64,000 nucleotides of DNA from Sphingopyxis sp. BSN-002 (GCF_022024275.1 NZ_CP091804.1:3636198-3700197); one strand, 5' to 3'; positions 18,259 through 27,537 are shown, counted from the stretch's first letter. The notes: generated from the sequence alone by a model not told the origin. Numbers and translations are program-made.

Positions 18259-19212
18259 ATGACGGACCTTCACAACAGCTACGCCAATGCTCGCGACAAG
18301 AATATCCCGCTCGAAATAACGCCCGTGACCGGCACGATCGGCGCCATCGTGGGCGGCATCCAGCTGTCCGGCGACCTGCCCGCGCCGGTGGTGCAGGCGA
18401 TCCAGGCGGCTCTGGTACGGCACAAGGTGCTCTTCTTCCGCGACCAGCAGCATCTGACTGATCAGGATCATGAGGGTTTTGCCGCGCTGCTCGGCGATCC
18501 GGTCGCGCATCCGACGGTGCCGGTCGCCGAAGGCTCGCGCTACCTGCTCGAGCTCGACAGCAGGGAAGGCTATGCCGCGTCGAGCTGGCATACCGACGTG
18601 ACGTTCGTCGATGCCTATCCGAAGGCGTCCATCCTGCGCGCGATCACCATCCCCGAAGCGGGCGGCGACACGCAATGGGCCAATGGAGAAACGGCATACG
18701 AAGGGCTGCCGGAGGTGCTGCGCCAGCTCGTCAACAATCTGTGGGCAACGCACACCAATCTCTATGACTATGCGTCGATCCTGCAGTCGGCACCCGATGC
18801 CGGAAGCGCCGCGAAGCGGATCAAGGAACATCGCAACGTCTTTGCCTCGACGGTGTACGAGACCGAGCATCCGGTGGTGCGCGTCCATCCGGTGAGCGGA
18901 CAGCGCAGCCTGTTGCTCCGTCATTTCGTCAAGCAGTTCGTCGGCCTGAACGCGACGGATTCGGCGCGCCTCTTCCAGACGCTGCAGGACCACATCACCA
19001 AGCCCGAAAACGTCGTGCGCTGGCGCTGGCGCGAAGGCGACGTCGCGATCTGGGACAATCAGGCGACCCAGCACCGTGCGACCGCCGACTTCGGACTTCA
19101 GCGTCGTACGCTGCGTCGCGCGACGATCCACGGGGAAATCCCGGTCGCGATCGACGGCCGCCAGAGCCGCACCGTTCGCAAGGAAAGGGCGGTTCAGTAC
19201 GAGCCCGCCTGA
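18259..19212 (+). CDS. TauD/TfdA-family 2-oxoglutarate dioxygenase
   Basis: A 317-residue Fe(II)/2-oxoglutarate dioxygenase. The metal triad is visible as His111 and Asp113 (SSWHTDVTF) and His272 (NQATQHRAT). Arg283 or Arg286 (QRRTLRRATIHGE) is placed to bind 2-oxoglutarate. The start is the ATG at 18259, after AAAGGAGA. Members cleave taurine, alkyl sulfates or aryloxyalkanoates; the AtsK alkylsulfatase belongs here. With a sulfatase next door and a receptor upstream, an alkylsulfate or sulfonate substrate is the best guess. The sequence alone does not exclude another acid. Confidence 0.93.
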   Translation: MTDLHNSYANARDKNIPLEITPVTGTIGAIVGGIQLSGDLPAPVVQAIQAALVRHKVLFFRDQQHLTDQDHEGFAALLGDPVAHPTVPVAEGSRYLLELDSREGYAASSWHTDVTFVDAYPKASILRAITIPEAGGDTQWANGETAYEGLPEVLRQLVNNLWATHTNLYDYASILQSAPDAGSAAKRIKEHRNVFASTVYETEHPVVRVHPVSGQRSLLLRHFVKQFVGLNATDSARLFQTLQDHITKPENVVRWRWREGDVAIWDNQATQHRATADFGLQRRTLRRATIHGEIPVAIDGRQSRTVRKERAVQYEPA

Positions 19213-19331
19213 CGAGACAGGCCGGCGCTACCGACTCTCCTCCCTTCCTGTGACTGCGCCGGTCCAGACTGCGGCGCGCCCGGGTTTCATTCGCCCGCGG
19301 CGCGCCGCCCTTCCATGACAAGGATATCCCG

Positions 19332-20957
19332 ATGAAGCGTTTCGTGTCGCTGCTGCTTGCCCTGCTGATCGCGGTTCCGTCTGCACAGGCGAAGGAGCGC
19401 CGGCCGAACTTTCTGATCATCGTGGCTGATGACCTCGGATATTCGGATGTCGGCGCTTTCGGGGGCGAGATACGTACGCCGAATCTCGACCGGCTCGCGC
19501 TGGCGGGTATCCGCCTCGCAGGCTTCCATACAGCGCCCACCTGTTCGCCGACGCGTTCGATGCTGTTGTCGGGTACCGACAATCACCTTGCCGGGCTCGG
19601 TACGATGGCAGAGATGATCCGGCCCACCCAGCAGGGACAGCCGGGCTATGAAGGCTATTTGCGCGGCGATGTCGCGACCCTTGCCGAAAGGCTCTCGGAA
19701 GGCGGGTATCGCACGCTCTTTTCGGGCAAGTGGCATCTGGGCCTGACGCCCGGGCAGGATCCGCATGTCCGCGGTTTCCAGCGCAGCTTCGCCCTGTTGC
19801 AGGGCGGGCACAATCATTTCGGCACCGACGTCGGGAGTACGGCGACCTATACCGAACAGGGGCGCCCGCTGGCGAGATTGCCCGCCGATTTCTATTCGAG
19901 TGACTATTTTGCCAGCCGCCTGATCGACTTTCTCGGCGAACAGAGAGGGGCAGGGGGCGGCAAGCCCTTCTTCGCCTATCTGGCCTTCACAGCGCCGCAC
20001 TGGCCGCTTCAGGCACCCGCCGGAGACATCGCGCGCTACAAGGGCCGCTACGACGCCGGCTTCGACGCGCTGCGCGAGCAGCGGCTCGCCCGTCAGCGAG
20101 CGCTTGGCATCCTGCCGGACAATGTTGTTCCCCATACGCCGCGCAATCGCGACGGAAGCTGGGATTCGCTTACCGCCGACCAGCAGCGGACCGCGGCACG
20201 CAATATGGAAATCTATGCCGCCATGGTCGACCGCCTCGACCAGAATGTCGGCCGGGTGATTGACGCGCTTCGCGCCTCCGGCGAGCTCGACAATACGGTG
20301 ATCGTCTTTCTGGCGGATAACGGCGCCGAAGCGCTCGATGCCGGGACGACGGGTGCCGAAATGCTCGGCCGTTATACGAAAGGCGCCGACAACAGTTTCG
20401 CCAACCGCGGGGCCGCAACCTCCTACGTGACCTACGGCGCCGGCTGGGCGCAGGCCGCTACGGCCCCGTCATGGCTGACCAAGGGCTATCAGAGCGAAGG
20501 CGGGACGCGGACGGTTGCGTTCCTCAGCGGTGCGGGAATTCCGCGGCGTGACGGTGCCGAGTCCCAGTTTCTTTCGGTCGCCGATATCGCGCCGACGCTG
20601 CTCGACCTGGCGCAGGTCGACCCGGCAACGACCAGGGTCGGCGGCCGCGCTGTTCGCCCGATCACGGGTCGTTCGTGGGCGGCGTGGCTTCGGGACCCGG
20701 AATTGCGCGTTTACGGCGCGGAGGATGGTGTCGGTAGCGAGCTCTTCGGCTCGCGCGCCTATCGGCAGGGCGACTGGAAACTGACCGATATCGGTGATGG
20801 CATCTGGCGTCTGTTCGATATTGCGCACGATCCGGGCGAAACCCGCGATCTGTCGCTGACCGAACCCGGGCGGCGTGAGAGACTGGCCGCTGCGTGGGAA
20901 CGCTATGCGCGCGAGGTCGGGGTAATCGCGCCGGATTCGATACCGTACCGGCCCTAG
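19332..20957 (+). CDS. Secreted sulfatase (formylglycine type)
   Basis: A 541-residue arylsulfatase-like hydrolase with a cleavable signal peptide (residues 1-20, ending AQA). The metal-binding Asp pair is at 33-34 (IIVADDLGYSDVG). Cys71 in the motif CSPTR (Cys-X-Pro-X-Arg) is the residue converted to formylglycine, with Arg75 after it. GKWHLG near residue 135 is the second family signature. It would release sulfate from organic sulfate esters in the periplasm. No formylglycine-generating enzyme gene is in the window. It lies 119 bases after the TauD-type gene, in the same direction as the receptor. Confidence 0.93.
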   Translation: MKRFVSLLLALLIAVPSAQAKERRPNFLIIVADDLGYSDVGAFGGEIRTPNLDRLALAGIRLAGFHTAPTCSPTRSMLLSGTDNHLAGLGTMAEMIRPTQQGQPGYEGYLRGDVATLAERLSEGGYRTLFSGKWHLGLTPGQDPHVRGFQRSFALLQGGHNHFGTDVGSTATYTEQGRPLARLPADFYSSDYFASRLIDFLGEQRGAGGGKPFFAYLAFTAPHWPLQAPAGDIARYKGRYDAGFDALREQRLARQRALGILPDNVVPHTPRNRDGSWDSLTADQQRTAARNMEIYAAMVDRLDQNVGRVIDALRASGELDNTVIVFLADNGAEALDAGTTGAEMLGRYTKGADNSFANRGAATSYVTYGAGWAQAATAPSWLTKGYQSEGGTRTVAFLSGAGIPRRDGAESQFLSVADIAPTLLDLAQVDPATTRVGGRAVRPITGRSWAAWLRDPELRVYGAEDGVGSELFGSRAYRQGDWKLTDIGDGIWRLFDIAHDPGETRDLSLTEPGRRERLAAAWERYAREVGVIAPDSIPYRP

Positions 20958-20975
20958 CGCGGATCGCGGGGTTTA

Positions 20976-21066
20976 TGGCGGAGCGGGAGGGATTCGAACC
21001 CTCGATACGCTTTTGACGTATACTCACTTTCCAGGCGAGCGCCTTCGACCACTCGGCCACCGCTCC
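20976..21066 (-). tRNA. tRNA-Ser (GGA)
   Basis: A 91-base class II tRNA on the minus strand. The acceptor stem GGAGCGG pairs with CCGCTCC, then discriminator G and an encoded CCA. The anticodon loop CTGGAAA gives anticodon GGA, closed by CTCGC/GTGAG. A long variable arm (TATACG...CGTATC type) and a T loop TTCGAAT are present, as expected for serine. Confidence 0.96.
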
Positions 21067-21144
21067 GCATGCACTGGATTGAAGGCGCGCCCTAATCGCT
21101 TGGCGGGGCTTTCGCAAGCCGATTGGGCGTGGCAGACAGGCGAC

Positions 21145-22092
21145 ATGAAACATCTGCTCCTGGCCGCGGCTGCGGCATCGCTCGTCCTTCCCGTCCACGC
21201 CGAGGAACCTGCGCCGGTGCCCTCGCCAGGTGAGATAGCCGCCGCGGCGCCCGCGGGCGACTGGGTGTCCATCGCGCCCTCGGACCTGCTCGTCATGGAC
21301 TTGGCGCCCGATGCGAAGGGGAACTCCCGCCGCGTCGTGATCCAGCTGATGCCGGCGCCGTTCAGCCAGGGCTGGATCGGCAACATCCGCAGGCTCGCCG
21401 CGGCGCATTGGTGGGACGGCACGAGCGTCAATCGCGTACAGGACAATTATGTCGCGCAATGGGGTGATGCGACGGAGAAGAAGGCCTTGCCCGAGGGATT
21501 GGCGACGATTCCGGAGAGCGGGTACGAGACGTCCCGCATTGCCTATCATGGTCAACCCGGCTCGGGCGGCGCGACGCGAAGGTTGCTTTCGGCACCGGTC
21601 GCGACGGACGCCTATAGCAGCCAGGCCGGATTTCTGGACGGATGGCCCGTCGCGAGGAAAAAGGACATGGTCTGGCCGGTTCATTGCTATGCGATGGTCG
21701 GCGTGGGTCGCAACATGTCGCCGGACACGGGCACGGGCGCCGAGCTCTATGCGGTGATCGGCCATGCACCGCGCCACCTCGACCGGAATATTGCCGTTGT
21801 CGGGCGTGTGATCAGCGGCATCGAATATTTGTCGAGCCTGCCGCGCGGTACAGGCGCGCTCGGGTTTTACGAGGAGGAAGCACAGCGCGTCGGGATCGAG
21901 AAAATCCGTCTGGCGGCGGAACTGCCCTTTGCCGAGCAGCCGAGATTCGAATTTCTGTCGACCGAAAGCGACAGCTTCGCGCGGTATGCCGACGCGCGGC
22001 AGAACCGGCGCGATCCGTTCTTTATCAAGCCCGCCGGCGGCGCCGACATCTGCAATGTTCCTGTACCTGTTCGCGCAGTCGGGGCCAGATAG
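21145..22092 (+). CDS. Peptidyl-prolyl cis-trans isomerase, cyclophilin type
   Basis: A 315-residue exported protein. The signal peptide is residues 1-19 (MKHLLLAAAAASLVLPVHAEE). A divergent cyclophilin core follows, recognisable by VVIQLMPAPFSQGWIGNIRR, the WDGTSVNRVQDNYVAQWG strand pair and later IGHAPRHLDRNIAVVGRVIS. It would catalyse proline isomerisation during periplasmic protein folding. The start at 21145 is chosen because the signal peptide begins there; the frame runs upstream through the tRNA. The DUF1905 gene follows with only two bases between stop and its TTG start, so they are co-transcribed. Confidence 0.88.
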   Translation: MKHLLLAAAAASLVLPVHAEEPAPVPSPGEIAAAAPAGDWVSIAPSDLLVMDLAPDAKGNSRRVVIQLMPAPFSQGWIGNIRRLAAAHWWDGTSVNRVQDNYVAQWGDATEKKALPEGLATIPESGYETSRIAYHGQPGSGGATRRLLSAPVATDAYSSQAGFLDGWPVARKKDMVWPVHCYAMVGVGRNMSPDTGTGAELYAVIGHAPRHLDRNIAVVGRVISGIEYLSSLPRGTGALGFYEEEAQRVGIEKIRLAAELPFAEQPRFEFLSTESDSFARYADARQNRRDPFFIKPAGGADICNVPVPVRAVGAR

Positions 22093-22094
22093 GT

Positions 22095-22409
22095 TTGGAA
22101 GATTTCACCGTTACGACCCCTCTCTGGCGCTGGCAGTCGGCGACCGCGCCTGCGGCCTGGTTCTTCGTGACGATTGCGGGCGAGGCCGCTGATGGCATCC
22201 GCCTCGCGGCGATCGGCGGACAATGGCTCGACGGACGCAAGGGGTTCGGTTCGGCAAAGGTTCACGCGACGATCGGCGATACGAGCTGGAGCACCTCGGT
22301 CTTTCCGCACCGCGAAAGCGGCGGCTGGCTGCTCCCGGTCAAGGCGGCCGTGCGAAAGGCCGAAGGGATCGTCGAGGGCGACGCAGTGACCGTGACCGTC
22401 AGCCTTTAG
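22095..22409 (+). CDS. DUF1905 domain protein
   Basis: A 104-residue small protein that fits the DUF1905 family: WRWQSATAPAAWFFVTIAGE near the start, GFGSAKVHATIGDTSWSTSV in the middle and SGGWLLPVKAAVRKAEGI at the end. The function of the family is unknown. No ATG is available at the right place. The start is taken as TTG at 22095 (LEDFTVTTPLWRW), two bases after the cyclophilin stop, with AGATAGG just before. Its stop overlaps the tail of a convergent 42-codon gene by 11 bases. Confidence 0.8.
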   Translation: MEDFTVTTPLWRWQSATAPAAWFFVTIAGEAADGIRLAAIGGQWLDGRKGFGSAKVHATIGDTSWSTSVFPHRESGGWLLPVKAAVRKAEGIVEGDAVTVTVSL

Positions 22410-22527
22410 GCGGATCGTCGGCCTTGGCCTCGCGCGCCTGCGCCTTGCGCTTGCGCAGATTCTCGCGCAGCGCTTCGGCGAGGCGGCGTTCGCGTTCGAG
22501 GTCGGCGGGGGAGGGCTGCTTGCTCAC
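22399..22527 (-). CDS. Small charged protein, 42 aa
   Basis: A 43-codon frame from GTG at 22527 to TGA at 22399. The product is a highly charged single helix (ADLERERRLAEALRENLRKR then KAQAREAKADDPPKG). It has the composition of small conserved sphingomonad proteins of unknown role (DUF4169-like in feel, but I cannot confirm that family). It converges on, and overlaps by 11 bases, the DUF1905 gene. A chance frame is possible, but strict alternation of Arg/Lys with Glu/Ala and G/C-ending codons favour coding. Confidence 0.55.
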   Translation of the reverse strand: MSKQPSPADLERERRLAEALRENLRKRKAQAREAKADDPPKG

Positions 22528-22643
22528 GGCGGCGCGATGCGGCGAAATCGGCGTATCGTCAAGTCTCGCACCTTGACAGGCGAGGGACGTCCCGCCATAG
22601 GCCGCGCCTGCCCGGCGAACATGCGTTTGCGGGCATCACGGTT

Positions 22644-22718
22644 GCTGCTGTAGCTCAGTGGTAGAGCGCGTCATTGGTAATGACGAGGTCGACAGTTCAA
22701 TCCTGTCCAGCAGCACCA
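22644..22718 (+). tRNA. tRNA-Thr (GGT)
   Basis: A 75-base tRNA. The acceptor stem GCTGCTG pairs with CAGCAGC, with discriminator A and an encoded CCA. The anticodon stem CGTCA/TGACG encloses TTGGTAA, giving anticodon GGT. The T loop is TTCAATC. A short T run follows at 22719-22722. Confidence 0.96.
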
Positions 22719-22724
22719 TTTTCC

Positions 22725-23603
22725 TTATATCTTTGCCGCCAGCAACCAGTCGTGGAACAACTTCACCGCGGGCTGTCTTAGCGCGCGCGGACGGCATACG
22801 AACCAATAGCTGTACGGGCTGTCGACATCGAAATCGAACAGCCGGACCAGCCGCGGGTCATGCGCGTCGTCGAAATGATGGCCATGCATGAAGGCGACGC
22901 CGATTCCCTGTGCCGCAGCTTCGAGCATCAGCGGTCCCGAATCGAAATAGTCGACGCCCGCAGGCTCGAGATAGGGCATGCCGATCGCCTTTTTCCATTC
23001 GGAGAAGGTCTCCGGCATCTCGCGGTGAACGAGGATGGTCTGGCGCTGCAGTTGCTCGGGGACGCTGATCGTCCGGCCTTCGTCGCGCAGGGTCTTCGCC
23101 GCGATGGGAAACACCTGATCCTGATCGAGTCGCGCGGCATAGAGGGCCGGGTCGATCGAGCGGGCGAGGGCGATCGCCACGTCGATTCCTTCGCCGAGGC
23201 GCGCCTCGGCATGCGACATGGTGTCGATGTCGATGTGCAGCTCCGGGTGCGCCTGCCTGAGTTCGGGCAGGCGCGGAAAGAGGCGCTGCTGCGCGAACAG
23301 CGGCAGGACGTTGAGATGAAGCCGGAGCGATGCGTCGGGGCTGCCGACGCGGCCGAGCACACTGCGCAGATCGTCGAGGATCGGCGATAGCTGATCCTGC
23401 AATTCGCGCCCGCTTTCGGTGAGCTTCAATCCGTGATGGTGGCGATTGAACAGGGGTCTTCCCACGGCATGTTCAAGCGTCTGGATCCGCCGCGACAGCG
23501 CCGGCATCGACAGGCCGAGCTCGCTCGCGGCCGCCTTTACGGTGCCGTGGCGGGCGACCTCGAGAAAGGCCTCCATGCTGCTGAGGGGAGGAAGGCGTGG
23601 CAT
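22725..23603 (-). CDS. LysR-family transcriptional regulator, GcvA-like
   Basis: A 292-residue LysR regulator. The N-terminal helix-turn-helix is LSSMEAFLEVARHGTVKAAA then SMPALSRRIQTLEHAVGRPL, the signature of the GcvA-like subgroup. The C-terminal effector-binding domain ends in a conserved 'FHDWLLAA'. Its TAA stop lies 7 bases after the tRNA-Thr end on the other strand. It is divergent from the CDC48-type ATPase gene (about 160 bases between starts). No metabolic operon is attached, so the target is unknown. Confidence 0.92.
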   Translation of the reverse strand: MPRLPPLSSMEAFLEVARHGTVKAAASELGLSMPALSRRIQTLEHAVGRPLFNRHHHGLKLTESGRELQDQLSPILDDLRSVLGRVGSPDASLRLHLNVLPLFAQQRLFPRLPELRQAHPELHIDIDTMSHAEARLGEGIDVAIALARSIDPALYAARLDQDQVFPIAAKTLRDEGRTISVPEQLQRQTILVHREMPETFSEWKKAIGMPYLEPAGVDYFDSGPLMLEAAAQGIGVAFMHGHHFDDAHDPRLVRLFDFDVDSPYSYWFVCRPRALRQPAVKLFHDWLLAAKI

Positions 23604-23764
23604 GTTCGTCTCGGCAATTATGATGGCATGGCCCTTGGGTACATGCCAGAAAATTTGTGCAGTGCGGTATTTGCTGCTTTCTTTATTGCGTCGCTAACAG
23701 GCCTCGAAAATCGGGAACGACCATCCTATCTTCCGCATTCTGACGATTTTGCGGGAGAATCCCA

Positions 23765-26089
23765 TTGGCCGACGCAGCGGTAAAAGAAAAACAGGTCAAA
23801 CTGCAGGTGGCCAACGCCCGCGCCGAGGAAAGCGGCGGCGGCATTGCCCGCATTCCGCGCTCGGCAATGGCCGAACTCGGCGTGACCGAGGGCGATGTGA
23901 TCCAGATCAGCGGCAAGCGCGAGACCGCCTCGCGCGTCGTCGCGCCCTACGCCGAGGACGAAGGGCTCGAGGTCATCCGCCTCGACGGCCTGCAACGCGC
24001 CAATGCAGGCGCGGGCGCCGGTGACATGGTGTCCCTTAGCCGCGTCGAGACGCGCCCGGCAACGCGCGTCGTTTTCGCCCCCGCGCAGCAGAATTTGCGG
24101 CTTCAAGGTTCCGCGAACGCGTTGAAGCGCAATTTCTTCGGCCGTCCGCTCGTCGCGGGCGACACCGTTGCTACGACGGGCCAGCAGCAATTGCCGTCGG
24201 GCGAAATGCCCGCTCAACTGCGCCAGATGCTGAACGCGCCGGCTTATGCGCTTACCGAACTGCGTCTGCTCGTCGTGTCGGCCACGCCCAAGGGCGTCGT
24301 CTTCATCGACGAGAATACAGAGGTCGAGCTGCTCCCCGAATATCAGGAGCCGCAGGACGCGCGTCGTACCGACGTCACCTATGACGATCTCGGCGGGCTC
24401 GGCGAAACCATCGACCAGTTGCGTGAGATGGTCGAGCTGCCGCTGCGCTACCCCGAACTCTTCCAGCGCCTCGGCGTCGATCCGCCGCGCGGGGTGCTGC
24501 TCCATGGCCCGCCGGGAACGGGCAAGACGCGCCTCGCACGCGCTGTGGCGAACGAAAGCGACGCGCAATTCTTCCTGATCAACGGGCCCGAGATCATGGG
24601 CAGCGCCTATGGTGAGTCCGAAAAGCGGCTGCGCGACGTGTTCGAACAGGCGACCAAGGCCGCGCCCTCGATCCTGTTCATCGACGAGATCGATTCGATC
24701 GCGCCGAAGCGCGGGCAGGTGCAGGGTGAAGCCGAGAAGCGTATCGTCGCGCAGCTCCTGACGCTGATGGACGGGCTGGAGCCGCGGACCAATCTGGTCG
24801 TGATCGCTGCGACCAATCGTCCCGATGCGATCGACGAGGCGCTGCGCCGTCCCGGCCGCTTCGACCGCGAGATCGTGATCGGTGTTCCCGACGAAAAGGG
24901 ACGCCGTGAGATATTGGGCATCCACACGCGCGGTATGCCGCTCGGCGAGGATGTCGATCTCGACGAGCTCGCGCGAACGACGTTCGGCTTTGTCGGCGCC
25001 GACATGGCGGCATTGACGCGAGAGGCGGCGATCGAGGCGGTGCGGCGGATCATGCCGAAGCTCGACCTTGAGGAAGGGACGATTCCGCCCGAAGTGCTCG
25101 ACGAACTGCGCGTCACGCGCGAGGACTTCAACAATGCGCTGAAACGCGTCCAGCCTTCGGCAATGCGCGAGGTAATGGTGCAGGCGCCGAAAACGCGCTG
25201 GAGCGACATCGGCGGGCTCGACGCGGCGCGCGACAAGATGATCGAGGGCATCGAACTGCCCCTGAAGCATCCCGAGGCGTTCCGCCGGCTCGGTATCCGT
25301 GCAGCGAAGGGCTTCCTGCTCTATGGGCCGCCGGGTACCGGCAAGACCTTACTTGCGAAGGCGGCGGCGCGTGAATCCGATGCGAACTTCATCGCGATCA
25401 AATCGTCCGACCTGCTGTCGAAATGGTACGGTGAGAGCGAGCAGCAGATTGCGCGGCTGTTCGCGCGGGCGAGGGCGGTCGCGCCGACGATCATCTTCAT
25501 CGACGAACTCGACAGTCTGGTGCCCGCTCGCGGCAGCGGGACGTCGGGTGAGCCGCAGGTGACCGAACGCGTCGTCAACACGATCCTCGCCGAGATGGAC
25601 GGGATCGAGGAGATGCAGTCGGTCGTCGTCATTGGTGCAACGAACCGCCCGAACCTGATCGACCCGGCGCTGCTGCGTCCGGGGCGGCTCGACGAGCTGA
25701 TTTATGTTTCGGTTCCCGACAAGGGCGGGCGTCAGCGCATTCTCGAAATCCAGACCGGCAAGATGCCGCTGGCAAAGGATGTCGATCTGGCGGCGCTGGC
25801 GGACAAGACCGATCGCTTCACCGGCGCCGATCTGGAAGATTTGACCCGGCGCGCCGGTCTGGCGGCGCTCAAGCGCTCGATCGCCAGCGATACGGTGACG
25901 ATGGAGGATTTCGAAACCGCGCTGAAGGATACCCGCGCCTCGGTGACCGAGGCGATGGAAAAGGATTATGAAAAGATCCAGGGCGAGATCAAGCAGCAGG
26001 CGATGAGCGTCAATCCGATCGGCTTTTTCGCTCCCGGGACGCTGAAGCCCGTCCGCGAACAAAAGCATCCGGACGAACCGGCCGCATGA
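23765..26089 (+). CDS. CDC48-family double AAA ATPase
   Basis: A 774-residue p97/VCP/VAT-like unfoldase. The N-domain (about 1-190) opens with VKLQVANARAEESGGGIARI and a double-psi barrel-like strand 'GDVIQISGKRETASRVV'. Two AAA domains follow. D1 has Walker A GPPGTGKTRLARAVANE and Walker B ILFIDEIDSIAPKR. D2 has [17 protein letters not shown] and IIFIDELDSLVPAR. Arginine-finger regions (NRPDAIDEALRRPGRFDREI and [18 protein letters not shown]) are intact. It would thread proteins through a hexameric pore using ATP. The start is TTG at 23765 behind GGGAGAATCCCA. Such genes are regular in archaea and present in some alphaproteobacteria. Confidence 0.95.
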   Translation: MADAAVKEKQVKLQVANARAEESGGGIARIPRSAMAELGVTEGDVIQISGKRETASRVVAPYAEDEGLEVIRLDGLQRANAGAGAGDMVSLSRVETRPATRVVFAPAQQNLRLQGSANALKRNFFGRPLVAGDTVATTGQQQLPSGEMPAQLRQMLNAPAYALTELRLLVVSATPKGVVFIDENTEVELLPEYQEPQDARRTDVTYDDLGGLGETIDQLREMVELPLRYPELFQRLGVDPPRGVLLHGPPGTGKTRLARAVANESDAQFFLINGPEIMGSAYGESEKRLRDVFEQATKAAPSILFIDEIDSIAPKRGQVQGEAEKRIVAQLLTLMDGLEPRTNLVVIAATNRPDAIDEALRRPGRFDREIVIGVPDEKGRREILGIHTRGMPLGEDVDLDELARTTFGFVGADMAALTREAAIEAVRRIMPKLDLEEGTIPPEVLDELRVTREDFNNALKRVQPSAMREVMVQAPKTRWSDIGGLDAARDKMIEGIELPLKHPEAFRRLGIRAAKGFLLYGPPGTGKTLLAKAAARESDANFIAIKSSDLLSKWYGESEQQIARLFARARAVAPTIIFIDELDSLVPARGSGTSGEPQVTERVVNTILAEMDGIEEMQSVVVIGATNRPNLIDPALLRPGRLDELIYVSVPDKGGRQRILEIQTGKMPLAKDVDLAALADKTDRFTGADLEDLTRRAGLAALKRSIASDTVTMEDFETALKDTRASVTEAMEKDYEKIQGEIKQQAMSVNPIGFFAPGTLKPVREQKHPDEPAA

Positions 26090-27388
26090 TCAGGCTGCGG
26101 GCTGGTCCTGCCTGAGCGCGGACCAGCCCCACGCCACCAGCCACAGGCAAAAGCCGGCCATCAGGCCGTAGGCGACCATCGGGTGCCAGTTATAGAGCAG
26201 CACGCCGATCGCAGGCGAGATGATATAGGCCGATCCGTTGATCGACGCCGTCATCCCGGCGACCGCACCCTGATCGCGGCGCGGGACCGACAGCGAGGCG
26301 CCCGCGGTAAAACCCGGACGGAACAGCCCGAAGCCGAGCGAGGCTAGGGCGAAGCCGATGGTGATCGCATGCTGATCCTGCGCAAGGCCGGTCATAAGCG
26401 TTCCGGCGGCGCCCAGCGCCGCGCCCCACAGCACGGTAGGGCCGGGCTTCATCTTGAACAGCGGGATAAGGCCCCACTGCGCCAGCAGCGTTGCGACCGC
26501 GCCCGACATCAGCACCGTGCCGGTGATATCGGCCCCTGTTTCGGGATCGAGACGCAGGTGAAGCCGGTCGAGGATCAGGAAGCCGACAACCCCCAGCATC
26601 ATCGCTTGCGCCTGGCCACCTAGGAAGCCGGCGAGCAGCCAAGGGCGGACCCGGCCGTCGCGCCAGCTGAGCGGCTCCTGCGGCGGCGTGTCGGGATCAT
26701 TTTCTTCCTCGCCGGTCGGTTCGGTCGGGCCGCCCGACAGCGGATAGGAGGCGATGGCTCCGCGCGCGGCGAAGCGCGGGGTGTCGTTCGGCAGGCGCCA
26801 GCGCAGCATCGTCAGCACGATCAACCCGATGACGGCGAATATGATCATCGGGCCTGCGAGGCCGAGGACGGGGAGGATGAAATAGGGAGCGACGGCTGGC
26901 CCGAGGACGGTTCCGATGCCAAAAGAGGATGAAACGAGCGACAGCGCCTGTGTCCGTTCGTCGGGGTCGGTGCGCGACGCGACATAGGCTTGCACCGCAG
27001 GCGGGGCCGCGGACCCGAGGCCGCCGTACAGGCTGCGGAAGAGAGCGAAGGCCAGAAACGTGACGCCGGCTCCGATCAGGCCTGTCAGTCCCGCCCACAG
27101 CACGATCCCGCAAAGGGCCATTGACGACAGGAAGCCGATCACGCCAAGCGCCATCAACGCCTTGCGCCCGCGCTTGTCCGACTGACGCGCCCAATGCGGC
27201 GCGGTGAGCACCCAGAGCAACGCCGACCAGCTGAAAGCGAGGCTGACCCAGACGTCGGGAATATGGAGTTTGGCACCGATCGCGGGCAGGATCGACTGCA
27301 TAGCCGTATTGCCGGCGGCAGCAACGAGCATGACAGCGAACAGCACGGCCATGCGATCGGCAGGAATCGAGCGCGAGGTTGTCGCCAT
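26090..27388 (-). CDS. MFS transporter
   Basis: A 432-residue major facilitator superfamily transporter with about 12 hydrophobic segments in two halves. The loop 2-3 signature appears as HWARQSDKRGRKALMALGVI. The central loop is acidic (TGEEENDPDTPPQEP). The start is the ATG at 27388 with GGGAGA upstream; an in-frame upstream extension lacks a ribosome site. It converges on the CDC48-type gene with no intervening base (TGATCA carries both stops). The substrate is unknown; a drug or organic-acid exporter is typical for this shape. Confidence 0.9.
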   Translation of the reverse strand: MATTSRSIPADRMAVLFAVMLVAAAGNTAMQSILPAIGAKLHIPDVWVSLAFSWSALLWVLTAPHWARQSDKRGRKALMALGVIGFLSSMALCGIVLWAGLTGLIGAGVTFLAFALFRSLYGGLGSAAPPAVQAYVASRTDPDERTQALSLVSSSFGIGTVLGPAVAPYFILPVLGLAGPMIIFAVIGLIVLTMLRWRLPNDTPRFAARGAIASYPLSGGPTEPTGEEENDPDTPPQEPLSWRDGRVRPWLLAGFLGGQAQAMMLGVVGFLILDRLHLRLDPETGADITGTVLMSGAVATLLAQWGLIPLFKMKPGPTVLWGAALGAAGTLMTGLAQDQHAITIGFALASLGFGLFRPGFTAGASLSVPRRDQGAVAGMTASINGSAYIISPAIGVLLYNWHPMVAYGLMAGFCLWLVAWGWSALRQDQPAA

Positions 27389-27537
27389 CTGTCTCCCTTT
27401 CGCTTCCGTTTGCCGCAGGCTTCGCGTCTCCCTACACGCGAAGGGGGTTGTGTCCAGAGTCAAGACAGACTCTTTTCTTGCGCGAAGGGCGCGATTTTGC
27501 CACGCATTCGTGCAACCGCAACAATGCGAAAGCCATC

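Noticed and set aside
20976..22718. Genomic island or prophage attached to tRNA-Ser or tRNA-Thr
   Set aside because: No integrase, att-like direct repeat of a tRNA end or phage gene is nearby; flanking genes are ordinary.
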